DNA of 45,592 nucleotides from Liolophura sinensis (taxonomy: Eukaryota; Mollusca; Polyplacophora; Chitonida; Chitonidae). Made by a program: the position numbers and the translations under genes. Below are positions 35,435-45,592 of this stretch, piece after piece (within the stretch, counting starts at the first letter, position 1; the number at the start of each line of letters is the position of its first letter). The stretch is from NCBI RefSeq assembly GCF_032854445.1, contig NW_027018295.1, positions 1 to 45,592 on the forward strand, in the 5' to 3' direction. Under the pieces are notes generated by a model, which was not told the DNA's origin, searched no databases, and saw only the letters and a program-made list of their open reading frames with translations.

Positions 35435-38400
35435 ACTGTTCCAGTGCTGCTGGTAAGAGTCTATTCCGACGTATTTTGTGACGAGAAATCGAATGGTGCA
35501 AACCGCGTTGCTCTCCGACCAATACTTTTGGCTGTAGCGACAATTGAATGATCAATGATGTCATAATCACGTGCCCAGCAACGGCTCTTACTCCATGGAA
35601 ACCAGGGAAATTTGCAATTTTTCAACAGTTGCCGATGCCTGGCTCAATTCCGCATCTTTTGGCACCTTATTAATGTGGGCCTGTGGTCAGTTGTACTTTT
35701 TACAGCAGACTGTATCAAGTACCTTCTGTTTTTTATGTACAAATGGTGTGGTTTTTCTACACGTAGATAAAGACATTGAGATTGTCTTGGACTTAGAAGT
35801 AAGACAATTGCTGGGTGAGTTAAATGGGCTTAGCCCAAAGATTTGAGGTCTTCTGTGCTACCGAAGGGCACATAACTTATAGTCAAAAGTTGAATATAGT
35901 AATGACCAGTCGCAATTGTACATAGTACAGTGTAGCCGATTTCAATTAACAAAAAGACCAGGCAAAAATGCAAAAGTGGAAAAACTGTTCCAGTGCTGCT
36001 GGTAAGAGGCTAATCCGACGTATTTTGTGACGAGAAATCGAATGATGCAAACCGCGTTGCTCTCCGACCAATACTTTTGGCTATAGCGACAATTGAATGA
36101 TCATTGATGTCATAATCACGTGCCCAGCAACGGCTCTTACTCCATGGAAACCAGGGAAATTTGCAATTTTTCAACTGCTGCCGATGCGTGGCTCAATTCC
36201 CCTTCTTTTGGCACCTTATTAATGTGGGCCTGTGGTCAGTTGTACTTTTTACAGCAGACTGTATCAAGTACCTTGTGTTTTTTATGTACAAATGGTCTGG
36301 TTTTTCTACACGTAGATAAAGACATTGAGATTGTCTTGGACTTAGAAGTAAGACAATTGCTGGGTGAGTTAAATGGGCTTAGCCCAAACATTTGAGGTCT
36401 TCTGGGCTACCGAAGGGCACATAACTTATAGTCAAAAGTTGAATATAGTAATGACCAGTCGCGATGGCACATAGTACAGTGTAGCCGATTTCAATTAACA
36501 AAAAGACCAGGCAAAAATGCAAAAGTGGAAAAACTGTTCCAGTGCTGCTGGTAAGAGGCTAATCCGACGTATTTTGTGACGAGAAATCGAATGGTGCACA
36601 CCGCGTTGCTCTCCGACCAATACTTTTGGCTGTAGCGACAATTGAATGATCATTGATGTCATAATCACGTGCCCAGCAACGGCTCTTACTCCATGGAAAC
36701 CAGGGAAATTTGCAATTTTTCAACAGCTGCCGATGCCTGGCTAAATTCCGCATCTTTTGGCACCTTATTAATGTGGGCCTGTGGTCAGTTGTACTTTTTA
36801 CAGCAGACTGTATCAAGTACCTTCTGTTTTTTATGTACAAATGGTGTGGTTTTTCTACACGTAGATAAAGACATTGAGATTGTCTTGGACTTAGAAGTAA
36901 GACAATTGCTGGGTGAGTTAAATGGGCTTAGCCCAAACATTTGACGTCTTCTGGGCTACCGAAGGGCAAATAACTTATAGTCAAAAGTTGAATATAGTAA
37001 TGACCAGTCGCGATGGTACATAGTACAGTGTAGCCGATTTCAATTAACAAAAAGACCAGGCAAAAATGCAAAAGTGGAAAAACTGTACCAGTGCTGCTGG
37101 TAAGAGGCTATTCCGACGTATTTTGTGACGAGAAATCGAATGGTGCAAACCGCGTTGCTCTCCGACCAATACTTTTGGCTGTAGCGACAATTGAATGATC
37201 AATGATGTCATAATCACGTGCCCAGCAACGGCTCTTACTCCATGGAAACCAGGGAAATTTGCAATTTTTCAACAGTTGCCGATGCCTGGCTCAATTCCGC
37301 TTCTTTTGGCACCTTATTAATGTGGGCCTGTGGTCAGTTGTTCTTTTTACAGCAGACTGTATCAAGTACCTTGTGTTTTTTATGTACAAATGGTCTGGTT
37401 TTTCTACACGTAGATAAAGACATTGAGATTGTCTTGGACTTAGAAGTAAGACAATTGCTGGGTGAGTTAAATGGGCTGAGCCCAAACATTTGACGTCTTC
37501 TGGGCTACCGAAGGGCACATAACTTATAGTCAAAAGTTGAATATAGTAATGACCAGTCGCGATGGTACATAGTACAGTGTAGCCGATTTCAATTAACAAA
37601 AAGACCAGGTAAAAATGCAAAAGTGGAAAAACTGTTCCAGTGCTGCTGGTAAGAGGCTAATCCGACGTAGTTTGTGACGAGAAATCGAATGGTGCAAACC
37701 GCGTTGCACTCCGATTAATACTTTTGGCTGTAGCGACAGTTCAATGATCATTTATGTCATAATCACGTGCCCAGCAACGGCTCTTACTCCATGGAAACCA
37801 GGGAAATTTGCAATTTTTCAACAGCTGCCGATGCCTGGCTCAATTCCGCATCTTTTGGCACCTTATTAATGTCTGTCTGTGGTCAGTTGTACTTTTTACA
37901 GCAGACTGTATCAAGTACCTTGTGTTTTTTATGTACAAATGGTGTGGTTTTTCTACATGTAGATAAAGACATTGAGATTGTCTTGGACTTAGAAGTAAGA
38001 CAATTGCTGGGTGAGTTAAATGGGCTTAGCCCAAACATTTGACGTCTTCTGGGCTACCGAAGGGCACATAACTTATAGTCAAAAGTTGAATATAGTAATG
38101 ACAAGTCGCGATGGTACATAGTACAGTGTAGCCGATTTCAATTAACAAAAAGACCAGGCAAAAATGCAAAAGTGGAAAAACTGTTCCAGTGCTGCTGGTA
38201 AGAGGCTAATCCGACGTATTTTGTGACGAGAAATCGAATGGTGCAAACCGCGTTGCTCTCCAACCAAGACTTTTGGCTGTAGCGACAATTGAATGATCAT
38301 TGATGTCATAATCACGTGCCCAGCAACGGCTCTTACTCCATGGAAACCAGAGAAATTTGCAATTTTTCAACAGCTGCCGATGCCTGGCTCAATTCCGCTT

Positions 38401-39447
38401 CTTTTGGCACCTTATTAATGTGGGTCTGTGGTCAGTTGTACTTTTTACAGCAGACTGTATCAAGTACCTTGCGTTTTTTATGTACAAATGGTGTGGTTTT
38501 TCTACACGTAGATAAAGACATTGAGATTGTCTTGGACTTAGAAGTAAGACAATTGCTGGGTGAGTTAAATGGGCTTAGCCCAAAGATTTGACGTCTTCTG
38601 GGCTACCGAAGGGCACATAACTTATTGTCAAAAGTTCAATATAGTAATGACCAGTCGCGATGGTACATAGTACAGTGTAGCCGATTTCCATTAACCAAAA
38701 GACCAGGCACAAATGCAAAAGTAGAAATACTGTTCCAGTGCTGCTGGTAAGAGTCTATTCCGACGTATTTTGTGACGAGAAATCGAATGGTGCAAACCGC
38801 GTTGCTCTCCGACCAATAATTTTGGCTGTAGCGACAATTGAATGATCAATGATGTCATAATCACGTGCCCAGCAACGGCTCTTACTCCATGGAAACCAGG
38901 CAAATTTGCAATTTTTCAACAGTTGCCGATGCCTGGCTCAATTCCGCTTCTTTTGGCGCCTTATTAATGTGGGCTTGTGGTCAGTTGTACTTTTTACAGC
39001 AGACTGTATCAAGTACCTTGTGTTTTTATGTACAAATGGTGTGGTTTTTCTACACGTAGATAAAGACATTGAGATTGTCTTGAACTTAGAAGTAAGACAA
39101 TTGCTGGGTGAGTTAAATGCGCTTAGCCCAAAGATTTGAGGTCTTCTGGGCTACCGAAGGGCACATAACTTATAGTCAAAAGTTGAATGTAGAAATGACC
39201 AGTCGCGATGGTACATAGTACAGTGTAGCCGATTTCAATTCACAAAAAGACCAGGCAAAAATGCAAAAGTGGAAAAACTGTTCCAGTGCTGCTGGTAAGA
39301 GACTAATCCGACGTATTTTGTGACGAGAAATCGAATGGTGCAAACCGCGTTGCTCTCCGACCAATACTTTTGGCTGTAGCGACAATTCAATGATCATTGA
39401 TGTCATAATCACGTGCCCAGCAACGGCTCTTACTCCATGGAAACCAG
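35435..39447. repeat. 4.01-kb duplicated block, copy 1
   Basis: This stretch of just over seven monomers is repeated at 41474-45485, offset 6039 bp (11 monomers). It contains the monomers starting at 35571, 36120, 36669, 37218, 37767, 38316 and 38865 and the first 35 bases of the one at 39413. Reading the two side by side I found only six differences, one of them a 1-bp deletion. Shared rare marks include TTGTTCTTTTTAC (37338), GTCTGTCTGTGG (37872), CATTAACCAAAAG (38690), GGCGCC (38956) and TTGAATGTAGAAATG (39183). Confidence 0.92.
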
Positions 39448-41473
39448 GGAAATTTGCAATTTTTCAACAGTTGCCGATGCCTGGCTCAATTCCGCTTCTT
39501 TTGGCACCTTATTAATGTGGGTCTGTGGTCAGTTGTACTTTTTACAGCAGACTGTATCAAGTACCTTGTGTTTTTTATGTACAAATGGTGTGGTTTTTCT
39601 ACACGTAGATAAAGACAATGAGATTGTCTTGGACTTAGAAGTAAGACAATTGCTGGGTGAGTTAAATGGGCTGAGCCCAAACATTTGACGTCTTCTGGGC
39701 TACCGAAGGGCACATAACTTATAGTCAAAAGTTGAATATAGTAATGACCAGTCGCGATGGTACATAGTACAGTGTAGCCGATTTCAATTAACAAAAAGAC
39801 CAGGTAAAAATGCAAAAGTGGAAAAACTGTTCCAGTGCTGCTGGTAAGAGGCTAATCCGACGTATTTTGTGACGAGAAATCGAATGGTGCAAACGGCGTT
39901 GCACTCCGACCAACACTTTTGGCTGTAGCGACAGTTCAATGATCATTGATGTCATAATCACGTGCCCAGCAACGGCTCTTACTCCATGGAAACCAGGGAA
40001 ATTTGCAATTTTTCAACAGCTGCCGATGCCTGGCTCAATTCCGCATCTTTTGGCACCTTATTCATGTCTGTCTGTGGTCAGTTGTAGTTTTTACAGCAGA
40101 CTGTATCAAGTACCTTCTGTTTTTTATGTACAAATGGTGTGGTTTTTCTACACGTAGATAAAGACATTGAGATTGTCTTGGACTTAGAAGTAAGACAATT
40201 GCTGGGTGAGTTAAATGCGCTTAGCCCAAACATTTGACGTCTTCTGGGCTACCGAAGGGCACATAACTTATAGTCAAAAGTTCAATATAGTAATGACCAG
40301 TCGCGATGGTACATAGTACAGTGTAGCCGATTTCAATTAACAAAAAGACCAGGCAAAAATGCAAAAGTGAAAAAAACTGTTCCAGTGCTGCTGGTAAGAG
40401 GCTAATCCGACGTATTTTGTGACGAGAAATCGAATGGTGCAAACCGCGTTGCTCTCCGACCAAGACTTTTGGCTGTAGCGACAATTGAATGATCATTGAT
40501 GTCATAATCACGTGCCCAGCAACGGCTCTTACTCCATGGAAACCAGAGAAATTTGCAATTTTTCAACAGCTGCCGATGCCTGGCTCAATTCCGCTTCTTT
40601 TGGCACCTTATTAATGTGGGTCTGTGGTCAGTTGTACTTTTTACATCAGACTGTATCAAGTACGTTGTGTTTTTTATGTACAAATGGTCAGGTTTTTCTA
40701 CACGTACATAAAGACATTGAGATTGTCTTGGACTTAGAAGTAAGACAATTGCTGGGTGAGTTAATTGGGCTTAGCCCAAACATTTGACGTCTTCTGGGCT
40801 ACCGAAGGGCACATAACTTATAGTCAAAAGTTGAATATAGTAATGACCAGTCGCGATGGTACATAGTACAGTGTAGCCGATTTCAATTAACAAAAAGACC
40901 AGGCAAAAATGCAAAAGTGGAAAAACTGTTCCAGTGCTGCTGGTAAGAGGCTAATCCGACGTATTTTGTGACGAGAAATCGAATGGTGCAAACCGCGTTG
41001 CTCTCCGATCAATACTTTTGGCTGTAGCGACAATTCAATGATCATTGATGTCATAATCACGTGCCCAGCAACGGCTCTTACTCCATCGAAACCAGGGAAA
41101 TTTGCAATTTTTCAACAGCTGCCGATGCCTGGCTAAATTCCGCATCTTTTGGCACCTTATTAATGTGGGCCTGTGGTCAGTTGTACTTTTTACAGCAGAC
41201 TGTATCAAGTACCTTCTGTTTTTTATGTACAAATGGTGTGGTTTTTCTACACGTAGATAAAGACATTGAGATTGTCTTGGACTTAGAAGTAAGACAATTG
41301 CTGGGTGAGTTAAATGGGCTTAGCACAAAGATTTGACGTCTTCTGGGCTACCGAAGGGCACATAACTTATTGTCAAAAGTTGAATAAAGTAATGACCAGT
41401 CGCGATGGTACATAGTACAGTGTAGCCGATTTCCATTAACAAAAAGACCAGGCACAAATGCAAAAGTAGAAAT
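39448..41473. repeat. Spacer monomers between the two 4-kb copies
   Basis: It contains most of the monomer at 39413, the monomers at 39962 and 40512, and most of the one at 41061. The first three resemble the monomers at 37218, 37767 and 38316 (GGGCTGAGCCC and CCAGGTAAAAATG; GACAGTTCAATG and GTCTGTCTG; CCAAGACTTTTGG and CCAGAGAAAT). This is again a four-monomer period. The tail of the fourth (CTTATTGTC, TTTCCATTAAC, GGCACAAATG, GTAGAAATACTG) resembles the tail of the monomer at 38316. Confidence 0.8.
39612..39650. other. Three-arm arrangement AAGACAAT / ATTGTCTT / AAGACAAT
   Basis: In the ACAATGAG class of monomers an extra AAGACAAT (39612-39619) lies three bases before ATTGTCTT (39623-39630), which is followed by AAGACAAT (39643-39650). 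The central arm can pair with either flank. In the commoner ACATTGAG class the left arm has one mismatch (AAGACATT), so the two classes differ in which hairpin is favoured. Confidence 0.55.
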
Positions 41474-44400
41474 ACTGTTCCAGTGCTGCTGGTAAGAGTC
41501 TATTCCGACGTATTTTGTGACGAGAAATCGAATGGTGCAAACCGCGTTGCTCTCCGACCAATACTTTTGGCTGTAGCGACAATTGAATGATCAATGATGT
41601 CATAATCACGTGCCCAGCAACGGCTCTTACTCCATGGAAACCAGGGAAATTTGCAATTTTTCAACAGTTGCCGATGCCTGGCTCAATTCCGCATCTTTTG
41701 GCACCTTATTAATGTGGGCCTGTGGTCAGTTGTACTTTTTACAGCAGACTGTATCAAGTACCTTCTGTTTTTTATGTACAAATGGTGTGGTTTTTCTACA
41801 CGTAGATAAAGACATTGAGATTGTCTTGGACTTAGAAGTAAGACAATTGCTGGGTGAGTTAAATGGGCTTAGCCCAAAGATTTGAGGTCTTCTGTGCTAC
41901 CGAAGGGCACATAACTTATAGTCAAAAGTTGAATATAGTAATGACCAGTCGCAATTGTACATAGTACAGTGTAGCCGATTTCAATTAACAAAAAGACCAG
42001 GCAAAAATGCAAAAGTGGAAAAACTGTTCCAGTGCTGCTGGTAAGAGGCTAATCCGACGTATTTTGTGACGAGAAATCGAATGATGCAAACCGCGTTGCT
42101 CTCCGACCAATACTTTTGGCTATAGCGACAATTGAATGATCATTGATGTCATAATCACGTGCCCAGCAACGGCTCTTACTCCATGGAAACCAGGGAAATT
42201 TGCAATTTTTCAACTGCTGCCGATGCGTGGCTCAATTCCCCTTCTTTTGGCACCTTATTAATGTGGGCCTGTGGTCAGTTGTACTTTTTACAGCAGACTG
42301 TATCAAGTACCTTGTGTTTTTTATGTACAAATGGTCTGGTTTTTCTACACGTAGATAAAGACATTGAGATTGTCTTGGACTTAGAAGTAAGACAATTGCT
42401 GGGTGAGTTAAATGGGCTTAGCCCAAACATTTGAGGTCTTCTGGGCTACCGAAGGGCACATAACTTATAGTCAAAAGTTGAATATAGTAATGACCAGTCG
42501 CGATGGCACATAGTACAGTGTAGCCGATTTCAATTAACAAAAAGACCAGGCAAAAATGCAAAAGTGGAAAAACTGTTCCAGTGTTGCTGGTAAGAGGCTA
42601 ATCCGACGTATTTTGTGACGAGAAATCGAATGGTGCACACCGCGTTGCTCTCCGACCAATACTTTTGGCTGTAGCGACAATTGAATGATCATTGATGTCA
42701 TAATCACGTGCCCAGCAACGGCTCTTACTCCATGGAAACCAGGGAAATTTGCAATTTTTCAACAGCTGCCGATGCCTGGCTAAATTCCGCATCTTTTGGC
42801 ACCTTATTAATGTGGGCCTGTGGTCAGTTGTACTTTTTACAGCAGACTGTATCAAGTACCTTCTGTTTTTTATGTACAAATGGTGTGGTTTTTCTACACG
42901 TAGATAAAGACATTGAGATTGTCTTGGACTTAGAAGTAAGACAATTGCTGGGTGAGTTAAATGGGCTTAGCCCAAACATTTGACGTCTTCTGGGCTACCG
43001 AAGGGCAAATAACTTATAGTCAAAAGTTGAATATAGTAATGACCAGTCGCGATGGTACATAGTACAGTGTAGCCGATTTCAATTAACAAAAAGACCAGGC
43101 AAAAATGCAAAAGTGGAAAAACTGTACCAGTGCTGCTGGTAAGAGGCTATTCCGACGTATTTTGTGACGAGAAATCGAATGGTGCAAACCGCGTTGCTCT
43201 CCGACCAATACTTTTGGCTGTAGCGACAATTGAATGATCAATGATGTCATAATCACGTGCCCAGCAACGGCTCTTACTCCATGGAAACCAGGGAAATTTG
43301 CAATTTTTCAACAGTTGCCGATGCCTGGCTCAATTCCGCTTCTTTTGGCACCTTATTAATGTGGGCCTGTGGTCAGTTGTTCTTTTTACAGCAGACTGTA
43401 TCAAGTACCTTGTGTTTTTTATGTACAAATGGTCTGGTTTTTCTACACGTAGATAAAGACATTGAGATTGTCTTGGACTTAGAAGTAAGACAATTGCTGG
43501 GTGAGTTAAATGGGCTGAGCCCAAACATTTGACGTCTTCTGGGCTACCGAAGGGCACATAACTTATAGTCAAAAGTTGAATATAGTAATGACCAGTCGCG
43601 ATGGTACATAGTACAGTGTAGCCGATTTCAATTAACAAAAAGACCAGGTAAAAATGCAAAAGTGGAAAAACTGTTCCAGTGCTGCTGGTAAGAGGCTAAT
43701 CCGACGTAGTTTGTGACGAGAAATCGAATGGTGCAAACCGCGTTGCACTCCGATCAATACTTTTGGCTGTAGCGACAGTTCAATGATCATTTATGTCATA
43801 ATCACGTGCCCAGCAACGGCTCTTACTCCATGGAAACCAGGGAAATTTGCAATTTTTCAACAGCTGCCGATGCCTGGCTCAATTCCGCATCTTTTGGCAC
43901 CTTATTAATGTCTGTCTGTGGTCAGTTGTACTTTTTACAGCAGACTGTATCAAGTACCTTGTGTTTTTTATGTACAAATGGTGTGGTTTTTCTACATGTA
44001 GATAAAGACATTGAGATTGTCTTGGACTTAGAAGTAAGACAATTGCTGGGTGAGTTAAATGGGCTTAGCCCAAACATTGACGTCTTCTGGGCTACCGAAG
44101 GGCACATAACTTATAGTCAAAAGTTGAATATAGTAATGACAAGTCGCGATGGTACATAGTACAGTGTAGCCGATTTCAATTAACAAAAAGACCAGGCAAA
44201 AATGCAAAAGTGGAAAAACTGTTCCAGTGCTGCTGGTAAGAGGCTAATCCGACGAATTTTGTGACGAGAAATCGAATGGTGCAAACCGCGTTGCTCTCCA
44301 ACCAAGACTTTTGGCTGTAGCGACAATTGAATGATCATTGATGTCATAATCACGTGCCCAGCAACGGCTCTTACTCCATGGAAACCAGAGAAATTTGCAA

Positions 44401-45485
44401 TTTTTCAACAGCTGCCGATGCCTGGCTCAATTCCGCTTCTTTTGGCACCTTATTAATGTGGGTCTGTGGTCAGTTGTACTTTTTACAGCAGACTGTATCA
44501 AGTACCTTGCGTTTTTTATGTACAAATGGTGTGGTTTTTCTACACGTAGATAAAGACATTGAGATTGTCTTGGACTTAGAAGTAAGACAATTGCTGGGTG
44601 AGTTAAATGGGCTTAGCCCAAAGATTTGACGTCTTCTGGGCTACCGAAGGGCACATAACTTATTGTCAAAAGTTCAATATAGTAATGACCAGTCGCGATG
44701 GTACATAGTACAGTGTAGCCGATTTCCATTAACCAAAAGACCAGGCACAAATGCAAAAGTAGAAATACTGTTCCAGTGCTGCTGGTAAGAGTCTATTCCG
44801 ACGTATTTTGTGACGAGAAATCGAATGGTGCAAACCGCGTTGCTCTCCGACCAATACTTTTGGCTGTAGCGACAATTCAATGATCAATGATGTCATAATC
44901 ACGTGCCCAGCAACGGCTCTTACTCCATGGAAACCAGGCAAATTTGCAATTTTTCAACAGTTGCCGATGCCTGGCTCAATTCCGCTTCTTTTGGCGCCTT
45001 ATTAATGTGGGCTTGTGGTCAGTTGTACTTTTTACAGCAGACTGTATCAAGTACCTTGTGTTTTTATGTACAAATGGTGTGGTTTTTCTACACGTAGATA
45101 AAGACATTGAGATTGTCTTGAACTTAGAAGTAAGACAATTGCTGGGTGAGTTAAATGCGCTTAGCCCAAAGATTTGAGGTCTTCTGGGCTACCGAAGGGC
45201 ACATAACTTATAGTCAAAAGTTGAATGTAGAAATGACCAGTCGCGATGGTACATAGTACAGTGTAGCCGATTTCAATTCACAAAAAGACCAGGCAAAAAT
45301 GCAAAAGTGGAAAAACTGTTCCAGTGCTGCTGGTAAGAGACTAATCCGACGTATTTTGTGACGAGAAATCGAATGGTGCAAACCGCGTTGCTCTCCGACC
45401 AATACTTTTGGCTGTAGCGACAATTCAATGATCATTGATGTCATAATCACGTGCCCAGCAACGGCTCTTACTCCATGGAAACCAG
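41474..45485. repeat. 4.01-kb duplicated block, copy 2
   Basis: This is the second copy of the block at 35435-39447, with monomers starting at 41610, 42159, 42708, 43257, 43806, 44354 and 44903 and the first bases of the one at 45452. Differences seen from copy 1: GTGTTGCTGG (near 42583), CCGATCAATAC (near 43750), ACATTGACG lacking one T (near 44078), GACGAATTTT (near 44253), AATACTTTTGG (near 44857) and CAATTCAATG (near 44873). The left edge is defined by GTAGAAATACTG here against GTGGAAAAACTG in copy 1, and the right edge by CCAGAGA against CCAGGGA. Confidence 0.92.
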
Positions 45486-45592
45486 AGAAATTTGCAATTT
45501 TTCAACAGTTGCCGATGCCTGGCTAAATTCGGCATCTTTTGGCACCTTATTAATGTGGGCCTGTGGTCAGTTGTACTTTTTACAGCAGACTG
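45486..45592. repeat. Partial trailing monomer of a different type
   Basis: The last 107 bases leave the 11-monomer register. The monomer at 39413, its expected equivalent, has CAATTCCGCTTC and GGGTCTG; here the sequence reads TAAATTCGGCATC and GGGCCTG, closer to the monomers at 34473, 36669 and 41061. The array clearly continues beyond the window. Confidence 0.8.

Larger units (their letters stand above)
1..45592. repeat. Satellite DNA array, 549-bp monomer, about 83 head-to-tail copies
   Basis: The same roughly 549-bp sequence recurs through the entire window in one orientation with no interruption. An anchor string (GTGCCCAGC or a one- or two-base variant) occurs 83 times, from 441 to 45452, giving a mean period of 548.9 bp. 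The first bases of the window (CTGTGGTCAG) recur at 45561, which is 83 periods later. A consensus made by eye is 549 bp, about 42% GC, with about 18 CpG. Copies differ by scattered substitutions, and shared variants recur in ordered groups, which is the signature of higher-order repeats. No internal subrepeat of the monomer is obvious. Arrays of this length and homogeneity are known from eukaryotic heterochromatin, especially centromeres and pericentromeres; which applies here cannot be told from sequence alone. I do not recognise the family. Confidence 0.97.

Noticed and set aside
1-45592. CENP-B box
   Set aside because: No copy has the spacing TTCGnnnnAnnCGGG on either strand. The two TTCG-containing sites on the - strand fail at the central A and the CGGG.
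1-45592. CRISPR array
   Set aside because: The repeat is 549 bp with no unique spacers; every part of the unit repeats.
1-45592. Tandem RNA gene cluster (5S rRNA, tRNA, snRNA) or histone cluster
   Set aside because: I recognise no 5S or tRNA internal promoter boxes in a usable order, no tRNA-like fold and no histone reading frame. TGGCTCAATTC loosely resembles an A box, but there is no B box at the right distance.
1-45592. Transposon insertion or long terminal repeats inside the array
   Set aside because: No monomer is interrupted by foreign sequence, and no target-site duplication larger than the 5- and 10-bp slippage-like duplications is seen.
1-45592. Internal subrepeats of the 549-bp unit (for example 3 x 183)
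   Set aside because: Reading the consensus against itself shows only short chance matches such as GACAATTG; no third-length periodicity in the sequence is visible.

Overview
The whole window is one tandem satellite DNA array. A single monomer of about 549 bp repeats head to tail, always in the same orientation, from the first base to the last. There is no unique sequence, no recognisable gene and no inserted mobile element. I find 83 copies of the same anchor string (GTGCCCAGC or a close variant), the first at 441 and the last at 45452, a mean spacing of 548.9 bp. The window opens and closes at the same phase of the repeat (CTGTGGTCAG at 1 and at 45561). A consensus read by eye is exactly 549 bp and about 42% GC.

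This points to a eukaryotic chromosome, in centromeric, pericentromeric, subtelomeric or other constitutive heterochromatin. I do not recognise the family and cannot name the species. CpG is only mildly depleted (about 18 per monomer), which does not favour a heavily methylated vertebrate satellite.

Monomers carry diagnostic variants that recur in fixed order, so the array has higher-order repeat (HOR) structure and is a mosaic of HOR families. Layout: 1-2082, four-monomer-family copies; 2083-3178, a near-identical adjacent pair; 3179-7020 and 7021-10860, two copies of a seven-monomer HOR; 10861-11955, transition; 11956-18540, three copies of a four-monomer HOR (about 2.2 kb each); 18541-20735, transition; 20736-26227, a third copy of the seven-monomer HOR enlarged to ten by an internal three-monomer duplication; 26787-32276, two copies of a five-monomer HOR; 32277-45592, four-monomer-family units containing a 4.01 kb block present twice, 6039 bp apart, with only six differences seen.

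Conserved small structures within the monomer are a hairpin (ATTGTCTT/AAGACAAT), a dyad whose sequence varies between types while usually staying symmetric (GGGCTTAGCCC, GGGCTGAGCCC, GGCCTTGGCC), and a run of palindromes (AATGATCATT, CACGTG, TCCATGGA). Open reading frames recur only because the repeat does; I do not consider them genes. Single-base insertions and deletions are concentrated between about 8.27 and 18.77 kb, while 26787-38865 keeps an exact 549-bp spacing through 22 intervals. That contrast may be technical, from an unpolished stretch of assembly.
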